Shown: one piece after another, positions 1 to 6,600 of the stretch
Position numbering within the stretch: the stretch's first letter is position 1
How the letters are laid out: every line of letters starts with the position of its first letter
DNA from: an uncultured Oscillospiraceae bacterium
GTDB lineage: Bacteria; Bacillota; Clostridia; Oscillospirales; Acutalibacteraceae
Length of the DNA: 7,251 nt
Direction: 5' to 3'
Assembly: GCA_900549055.1 (NCBI GenBank)
Contig: URNB01000098.1
Span: 1-7,251 of the forward strand
Notes under the pieces: generated by a model
What the model was told of the DNA's origin: nothing
Database searches by the model: none
What the model saw: only the letters and a program-made list of their open reading frames with translations
Made by a program: the position numbers and the translations under genes

Positions 1-10
1 TCGATTTTAT

Positions 11-36
11 ATAATTGCATTTGCTAATGCAATTAT
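11..36. promoter_or_regulatory. Perfect 11-bp AT-rich palindrome after the last gene (operator or weak terminator)
   Basis: The arms ATAATTGCATT (11-21) and AATGCAATTAT (26-36) are exact reverse complements around a TGCT loop. It lies 21 bp beyond the stop of the GH78-like gene. As a minus-strand transcript it could form a hairpin, but the bases after it (ATAAAATCGA) have no U-run and the stem holds only three GC pairs. It is therefore a poor intrinsic terminator and could instead be an operator for a neighbouring gene outside the window. The rest of 1-57 shows nothing further. Confidence 0.45.
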
Positions 37-57
37 TCAGTAGACATTATTTAAATA

Positions 58-1701
58 TTACTCGGTAATAACGGTTATCTCCGGAGGAGCCGTCCATTCG
101 GTCTTAATTTCCCCGCCGAGATTTTTGCAGCTTACCGTTACCGTACCGTACGGTGTGGGATATTTGCCCTTAGCCCATTCAAGATTTCCGAGCCGCGGAG
201 CTATGCGGATCTTTTTACAGCCCGGCTCCGATATGCGGATTCCGAGCACCTCCTCCGCCAAAAACGCCGTGGGAGCGCTCGACCAGCCGTGGCACAGGCT
301 GTGGCGAAAGCCCTTATAGCAAAATGCGCCGTTATCGCCGTGAATATCGGTCTTTCCTTCCTCGGGAATTTCATCTATCGCAGAAGCATTTTCAGCCCAT
401 GCAATATCAAAATCCTCCCAAAATGTAGTAGCACCGAGCTTCAGCATTGCGCCGTAATACTCCTTGAGAATGCCGAGCGCTACGGATATATCCTTTTCGG
501 CCGCCGTCTTCAGAAGATAATAGCTCATAAAGGTTGAAAAGCCCTCCGCGCCGTTTTTGAGTATCAGCTCCGCCGCCGCATTTTTATCGGTACAGTCAGC
601 CATTGCCACCATCGCCGCAGTCTGCTTTGCACCGCAGTGCTTCCATTCGCTTTTCTTTAAAATATCCGCCTTCTCTTTGCAAAGCGCCGCAGTGCTCCCG
701 TTTCCGAGATATCCGCACAGCTCGCCTGCAGCGTCAAGCGCCATAGCAAGCAGTGCGCGCGAGCCGTATTTCGCAGCTTCGGTGCCGTTTGTTTGCCAAT
801 CGAGGAAATAATAGCCTATACTGTCAGAGCCGTCCTGTGATACAAGCGAGCTTATCCTTTCGGAAAGCGATATTATATATTCCGCGTTTTTATGCAAAAA
901 CTCTGTGCTGCCGGTATAAAAATACCAATCCCTTACTATTATCAGCCACCAAAAGGAATAGGTCGGCATATTGTTCATCCAGCCGGGCAGCGGTGTGGCT
1001 TCCTTAATGTATTCAAGCGTTTTTTCCATCAGCGGTATGCTGCCGAAGACCGAGCGCACCGTAAGCATTTCGGGGTGCATATCCCCCACCCATACAAGGC
1101 GGTCGCGCTTGATTCCGTCCCATATGTAATTCTGCAGGCAAAGCCCGCAGGTGTACGCCGCAGTGTCATAAATTTTGTTCAGCGTTTCATCGCTGCAGGA
1201 GAAGCTCCCGATATACGGAATATCGCCGTAAACCGAAACCGCCGCTACAGACCTTACCGAAAGGCGCGTTTCCTTGCCGTTCAGACGCAGGCATACAAAA
1301 CGGAAGCCCGTTTCGTTAAAGGTCATATCACTGTAGGAAGGAAGCAGTCGATCGGCGCTTCTCACCGCATGGTCGTTTGTGGAATTTTTTTCTCCCGGAG
1401 CGCTCAATGCCTCCGATACCGATTCGCCGCAGGTTATATTAACGCTTGCGGGCTTATCGGAATGCGATGAGAAGGTAAGAATTCTGACGCAGCCGTTGAT
1501 CTCCCTGCCGAAATCAAGCAAAACGGCGGCATTTTCCCCTGTCTCGCCGTTTTCAAAAACGGTGCAGTCAGGCTCATTCAAGCCTATTTGAAGCGGCTTT
1601 TCCTTAAGCAGAGCTTCATGATTTAAAACGTTTCCGAAAGTCTTTACCACACGCACCGGAAAAAGCGTTTGCCTTAATCGTCTGTCGTAATTTTTTTCCA
1701 T
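58..1701 (-). CDS. GH78-family alpha-L-rhamnosidase-like protein, cytoplasmic
   Basis: This 547-residue protein has an N-terminal beta-sandwich (about 55-160, LLDFGREINGCVRI and FNETGFRFVCLRLNG), a linker YIGSFSCSDETLNKIYD (163-179), the six-hairpin catalytic toroid (about 170-485) and a C-terminal beta-sandwich (about 487-547, GCKKIRIAPRLGNLEWAKG). GH78 landmarks are DGIKRDRLVWVGD (195-207), GATTFWED (423-430) and SLCHGWSSAPTAFL (468-481). Matched to the DTPVREKGQFLGD type of motif in Bacillus RhaB, D195, D200 and D207 fill the three acidic positions, and E429 fills the late Glu of GATT-x-WE. The usual general-acid Glu is therefore Asp here. The protein is much shorter than multi-domain GH78 enzymes (often about 900 residues), lacking the extra N-terminal beta domains. 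No signal peptide is seen, so it should act on imported oligosaccharides. GH78 releases terminal L-rhamnose; this divergent branch may prefer another sugar. It is the last gene of the visible unit. Confidence 0.85.
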   Translation of the reverse strand: MEKNYDRRLRQTLFPVRVVKTFGNVLNHEALLKEKPLQIGLNEPDCTVFENGETGENAAVLLDFGREINGCVRILTFSSHSDKPASVNITCGESVSEALSAPGEKNSTNDHAVRSADRLLPSYSDMTFNETGFRFVCLRLNGKETRLSVRSVAAVSVYGDIPYIGSFSCSDETLNKIYDTAAYTCGLCLQNYIWDGIKRDRLVWVGDMHPEMLTVRSVFGSIPLMEKTLEYIKEATPLPGWMNNMPTYSFWWLIIVRDWYFYTGSTEFLHKNAEYIISLSERISSLVSQDGSDSIGYYFLDWQTNGTEAAKYGSRALLAMALDAAGELCGYLGNGSTAALCKEKADILKKSEWKHCGAKQTAAMVAMADCTDKNAAAELILKNGAEGFSTFMSYYLLKTAAEKDISVALGILKEYYGAMLKLGATTFWEDFDIAWAENASAIDEIPEEGKTDIHGDNGAFCYKGFRHSLCHGWSSAPTAFLAEEVLGIRISEPGCKKIRIAPRLGNLEWAKGKYPTPYGTVTVSCKNLGGEIKTEWTAPPEITVITE

Positions 1702-1708
1702 AACGGCG

Positions 1709-1715
1709 CTCCTTT
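1709..1715 (-). promoter_or_regulatory. Ribosome binding site of the GH78-like gene
   Basis: AAAGGAG on the minus strand, seven bases before the ATG at 1701-1699. It lies entirely within the 18-bp gap after the stop of the GtaA-like gene and overlaps a second in-frame stop (1716-1714). The short gap supports cotranscription and possibly translational coupling. Confidence 0.85.
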
Positions 1716-1719
1716 ACAC

Positions 1720-3627
1720 TTAAAAAAGACAGATTTTTTTATCCTTCAACAGCCTTATAAACATTCCGCCCTGAACCGAACGGTGCTGGAAATGAATCTG
1801 TAAAGAGGTTACGGTTGAAAACAGATCATTAAGCGGCACGCGCGACGGCGAGAGATTATAATTAAGCCACAAGGCGTCAACGGTTTTCTTGAAAAATTCC
1901 TGATTATCGGACAGCGTGGCAGTCCATATCATCCAGTCGGATTTTGTGCAGTCCGAGCGACTGTCGAGCGGCAGACCGTAGGGATTAAAGTGCTTTTCAT
2001 AGCCATTTATTTCATCAGTCCACATATTATCGGGGAAAATATTCAGCCCGAATATGCCGTCCCATACCGCATTGTATTTCATGCTGAAGGTATCTCTGTT
2101 ATCAAATGTCAGCCTGTATGTACCGTCGCCGACAGCCGCCTTTTCAGCCCATTCCGCCGCATTTTTCTTTGCAAGCTCCTCATAATATTGAGCCTTATCA
2201 TTATCTCCCGCAATTTTGCAGAGGCGTGAATACGCCGCAAGCGCCACTATCGATTTAAGGGCTAAATTGCAGTTGTGCGCCAGGTGTCCCGCAAAGTCGT
2301 CGGTGCAGAGCTGATTATCCGGGTCTGCGCCGAATTCCGAAAGATATTTCGCCCAGCGGTCGGCTATATCCCTGTATTCCGTGAAAAGCTTTTCGCTCCC
2401 GACCGCCTTTGTCACCGCCGCGGTCATTATCAGCATGTTGCCGCATTCCTCGACCGGCATCTGCATTGACATTTTGAAGCCGCTTCCGTAAACCTGACCG
2501 TTAAGTATGGGGTATGTGCCCAAATCGTGCGGTGCAAATTCATAGGGCCATTTCCCGCTTCTCACATATTCGTAAATGGGTCTTATCATTGCCTCTGCCA
2601 AGGCGGGATTGTAAAGCAGAAAAAACGGTATTGTGGGATAAGCCACATCAACGGTGGCGGCGCAGCCGTTGCTTAAGCATTCCTTTGTGATGTAAAGAAT
2701 TTCGCCGTTCTTTTTGATTACAAGCTTGCACGCCGCCATGATTTGACGGACAGCCAGCCTCAACAGCTCCGCATACCTTTCTCCTCCCGCCGATATCGCT
2801 TCGCGGCAAAGTGCTTCATCGAATTCATCGCAGCGGGCTTTGAAGGTATCGTAATCGGAAAACGCTTTTCCTATTATCTGCTCGCAGGTATCTCCGTTCC
2901 GCTTCCAGTATGCCTTAAGCGGCTCGCCGAAATATTTTACCGAATAAATATCGTCATAGGCAAAAACCACCGTTGCGGTATTATTTTTCCCTGTGTCAAG
3001 AGGGAGCTCTGCCTTTAAAAATTTTCTATCCGCCATTTCCGTGCCGGAAACCGTTCCTTTATTGCTTGCCAAATAAAAGTATCCCCAGTCTATGCCGTGA
3101 GCGTCCCCCGAATATCCTAAAATTGCCTGTTCAACGCCGCCCATTTTCATCGCCGAAATTCCGTTGCCGATTTCCGCCGTTTCGGTCAGCACGCAGTTTT
3201 GGAGCTTGCGTTCGACGCAAAAATCCTGCGATGCCGAAACCGTGATCTTAACCTCATGACGCGCGTTATCCTGCGATTCAAGACCTATTCTCATGTATGA
3301 TGCAGGTCTTGAAAGCATATCAAGATCTGTCGGCAGCACCGGTGTAAAGAACTCCGCCTTAAGGCAAACGCCCGCTGCCGCAAAGGTATAGACTGTGGAA
3401 AAGCTTTTAACGGTCACATCGGTCTGTGCCATGGGCGGCAGCTTCATATCCGCCGCCGAGCCCATAAACATATATCCTTTTCCGTCGATTTCCGCCTTGC
3501 CGATTAAAAAGCAGGTCTTTGAATACCAGGTTTTAATATCACTGTCGGTAAGGTTGTTGCTTGTTGACCAAACGCTGAAATACGGATCCACAGTGATAAG
3601 CGGATACGCCGGTGCTCTCATTTTCAT
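1720..3627 (-). CDS. GtaA/DUF4965-family six-hairpin protein, cytoplasmic; glutaminase A-like, true substrate uncertain
   Basis: Family features run the full 635 residues: the DUF4964-type opening RAPAYPLITVDPYFSVWS (4-21), a DUF5127-like beta-sandwich (about 70-280), and the DUF4965/DUF1793 helical toroid (about 285-625). Landmarks are NGCAATVDVAYPTIPFFLLY (320-339), HDLGTYP (367-373), MPVEECGNML (390-399), NQLCTDDFAGHLAHN (438-452), KYNAVWD (517-523), YGLPLDSRS (550-558) and TKSDWMIWTATL (561-572). The closing HRSVQGGMFIRLL also fits. The founding member is a secreted Aspergillus glutaminase; most bacterial relatives are untested and belong structurally to the six-hairpin glycosidase group. 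This protein starts directly on the domain with no signal peptide, so it should be cytosolic. The HWTG motif I recall near the family N-terminus is here KTWYSK. Acidic residues worth testing are D368, E393, E394, D443 and D444. Context (a CBM-bearing surface protein before it and a GH78-like enzyme after it) argues for a role in glycan breakdown rather than glutamine use; this is inference. Confidence 0.85.
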   Translation of the reverse strand: MKMRAPAYPLITVDPYFSVWSTSNNLTDSDIKTWYSKTCFLIGKAEIDGKGYMFMGSAADMKLPPMAQTDVTVKSFSTVYTFAAAGVCLKAEFFTPVLPTDLDMLSRPASYMRIGLESQDNARHEVKITVSASQDFCVERKLQNCVLTETAEIGNGISAMKMGGVEQAILGYSGDAHGIDWGYFYLASNKGTVSGTEMADRKFLKAELPLDTGKNNTATVVFAYDDIYSVKYFGEPLKAYWKRNGDTCEQIIGKAFSDYDTFKARCDEFDEALCREAISAGGERYAELLRLAVRQIMAACKLVIKKNGEILYITKECLSNGCAATVDVAYPTIPFFLLYNPALAEAMIRPIYEYVRSGKWPYEFAPHDLGTYPILNGQVYGSGFKMSMQMPVEECGNMLIMTAAVTKAVGSEKLFTEYRDIADRWAKYLSEFGADPDNQLCTDDFAGHLAHNCNLALKSIVALAAYSRLCKIAGDNDKAQYYEELAKKNAAEWAEKAAVGDGTYRLTFDNRDTFSMKYNAVWDGIFGLNIFPDNMWTDEINGYEKHFNPYGLPLDSRSDCTKSDWMIWTATLSDNQEFFKKTVDALWLNYNLSPSRVPLNDLFSTVTSLQIHFQHRSVQGGMFIRLLKDKKICLF

Positions 3628-3635
3628 AAAAAAAT

Positions 3636-3641
3636 CTCCTG
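3636..3641 (-). promoter_or_regulatory. Ribosome binding site of the GtaA-like gene
   Basis: CAGGAG on the minus strand, eight bases (A plus seven T) before the ATG at 3627-3625. This spacing supports the first ATG rather than the in-frame ATG two codons later at 3621-3619. The site lies in the 34-bp gap after the surface protein gene, and no promoter or terminator is evident there. Confidence 0.8.
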
Positions 3642-3661
3642 ATCAGATGTTATATATTCGA

Positions 3662-6600
3662 TTATTGCTTTTTTGCCGTCCTTCTTTTGACCGAGTAAAC
3701 AATTGCCGCCGCTCCGGCGCAGATTATAACGGCTGCGGAAACGATTATCGCGGTATAAAGCGCTTTATGTCCCTCGTTCTTTTCGGGCTCTGCCGCACCG
3801 TTTGCGGGCGTAGCGTCCTTGCCTGTCGGCATAATTACCATATCGTCAAAATAAATGCTTTCGGAGCCGGAGCTTGTGATCACAAGATATTTTTCTCCCG
3901 CCGCAAAGGTCAAGGAGACCTGCTGCCATGAGCCAGCCTTATCCGCCGAAATATCCGTAAGTGACTGAACATATTTAGGCTTTGCCGAAAGTGAAGCCTT
4001 TCCGATTTGTCCTAAGGTCAGCTTTACGGGATCTTTACCGTTCTCGGTATATACCCAAACGGTCATTTCGTATTCCTTGCCGGGAACAAGCTCTCCGAGT
4101 GAGCTGTCGAACGGTATAAACGAGCTGTCGCTTTCGAGCTTTCCTATTCTGTGAACGGATTTTGTTCCGCCGTGAACCTTATCGAAGGAGAAGCCCTGCA
4201 TACCGAGTGAGTAAAGCTCGTAATCATTGCCGAGCAGTGCGGTATCGTAATCCTTTTCAAAGCCCTGCTCAATGCTTACAGATTTCCACTTTGCGTACAG
4301 GGTTATATCGTTCATCGGGAATACATCCAGCGGGAATTCAACATCCAGCTCCTTGTAAACATACCAGCCCTCAAACTCATAGCCGCGTTTCGTAACCTCA
4401 GGCCAGCTTATTTTCTCGCCCTCTTCGCCGTAGATCGGTTCTATCTCGTTGCCGCCGTTGGTGATAAAGGTTATGCAGACCTTATCAAACGGCGAGGTGT
4501 TTGAATACCTTGAGGTAGTGCCGAACATTCTTAAAACGGGCGTGCCGTCCTTGCAGGCGTACCAAATATTCTTGAAATCAAAGCCGGTCATGTACTTTTC
4601 GGCATTTGCACCGCGCATGGATTTAAGGCTTAAAATGCTGCCGCCCGACGGTGTTGCCACCGTGCAGTAAACATTTTCGCACTTGGTGGTGTCGAAGCAT
4701 TTGCCTATTGCGCTGTCCTTTGCGGCGTTCGCTACATAGCAGTTTCTTATCGGGCTTTTAATAACGCCGCTCCAGTTGTAGCCGACTATTCCGCCCTTTA
4801 TGCCATCGCTTTCCGAAAGCAGAGTGCCTGTAAAGTAGCAGTTTTCAATGAGCATTGCTTTAGGCGTTGCACCTATTATACCGCCCGCGCACTGACCGCT
4901 TACCGTAACCGATTTGTCGGCAAAGCAGCCGCTTATCGTCGCAAGCGTTCCTGGTATGGTATTTTCCCAATAATAGGAATATCCGCATATCGCGCCTATC
5001 CAGCCGCAGCCGTATTTGTTATCGTAGCCGCGCAGGTAGGAATTCACAACGCCGACATTTTTAACGACGCCGCCTTCGCCTATTACGGGTATTAATCCGC
5101 CCAATACCTGACCGTCGTTATCAACATTAAGATAAATACCCGAAACGGTGTGACCGTTTCCGTCGAATACGCCCATAAAGCCCTTTGACGCCTCATACTG
5201 ACTCCAGGTTGAGAAATACCAGGAGCGCGCTTCGTCCTTCCAGTCGGTCCTTGTTGTATCATTCAGATAAATATCTGTCGTAAGCTTATAGTATACATTA
5301 TTTTTATTCGGCTTGTCAAGTATTCCTGTCACGAATTTTGCAAGCTGTTCGCCTGTGGAAATAAGGTACGGATCGTTTTTAGTTCCGCTGCCGCCCGCAA
5401 AGGATGAGGCGACCTGACCGCTCCATACCTCGCCGACCTTGCCGTTATAGCCGTTTGCCTGATAGCCCTCCGGTACCTTTATGAGCATTGGCGTTTTTGA
5501 GGCGGTCTTCCAAATTTTGTCCCAATCGAACGCCGGCATATTCTTCCTTGCCGCAGCGCCTGTCATTTGCGCCTTAGTGCGCGTTCTTACATTCGCTTGC
5601 GCTACATTTGAATAGCAATCACGGATATTGAAATTTGCCGTGCCCGAAACACGGTAGAGAGGATAATCAATAGAATACGAATTCACGATATTATTTCCCG
5701 GTGCCCAGAAATAGCAGGCAATTCCCGCCGATATCGGTGTTTTCCCGTCATCATCAAGGCAGGTTGCGGAAAGGCTGCCCGTAAAATAGCAGTTATCAAT
5801 ATCAACGGGCAGTGAGCCTGCGCCCACAATACCGCCTGCGCGCATTCCCTTTATAATAACCGTTTCATCGGCATAGCAGCCAGAAACGACCGCGCTTTTC
5901 GGATTCGCCGATTTGCCCTCGCCCTCTGAATTGCTCCAACCGACAATTGCGCCGACATTTGAAAGGCAGGACATATAGGAGTTAACAACGCCGACATTGC
6001 GGATTACCGCGCCTTCGCCCACCATCGGGAAAAGGCCCGAGCGATATCCGTCAATCCCCGGATTGCTGTTATAATAAATTCCGCTGACGACATGACCGTC
6101 GCCCTCAAAATATCCGTTAAACTGCGTGTGCTTATCGTCGTTTACAGAGAACCAAACATTAGCGCCGGTGTTTTTACCGCTTTCGTGCCAGTTATCGGCA
6201 GTGGTATCATTGAGTAAAATATCGGCGGTGAGCTTATAATATTTGCCGCGCGTATCGTTATCCTTTATAAGGCGAGCCAGCTGCGCCGCGGTTTCAATAA
6301 GGTATGGGCTTGCCTTTGTGCCGCTGCCCGAAGCATAGCTTTTTGCAACATTGCCCGACCAAACCTCGCCTACCGCGCCTATTCCGTAATTCGCGGGTAT
6401 AACCTTAAGAGACGGATATTTACCGTCCGCAAGGCTCCATACGCTTACGAAATCGAAGCCCTTAAATACCGACTTCTGCTTTGAAACGGTGCCCTTCATA
6501 TCCGAAGCGGAAAGGGTTGTAACTCCGTTCTGCTTTACGGTCGAATAGCAGTTTTTAAGCACATAATTTGAAGATGAGCCGTCCGCACTGTAATAAATGC

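Noticed and set aside
892..1470. Plus-strand open frame of 192 codons inside the GH78-like gene
   Set aside because: It lies wholly antisense to a gene with clear family motifs, its product is arginine/proline-rich with no recognisable domain, and no good ribosome binding site precedes it.
1699..1722. Possible split gene: the GtaA-like and GH78-like genes are in the same frame with a short gap
   Set aside because: Two in-frame stops, a proper AAAGGAG site and an ATG separate them, and each protein is complete for its own family, so they are separate genes.
3639..3646. CTGATCAG palindrome overlapping the ribosome binding site of the GtaA-like gene
   Set aside because: Eight-base palindromes are common by chance, and no matching site or longer symmetry is seen around it.
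3770..3830. Possible LPXTG-like sortase signal (MPTGKD) before the membrane helix
   Set aside because: The motif does not match LPXTG and lies about 20 residues before the hydrophobic segment, too far for a usual sorting signal.
3395..3931. Plus-strand open frame of 178 codons across the junction between the surface protein gene and the GtaA-like gene
   Set aside because: It overlaps two well-supported genes and their intergenic ribosome binding site on the other strand, and its product has no coherent domain.
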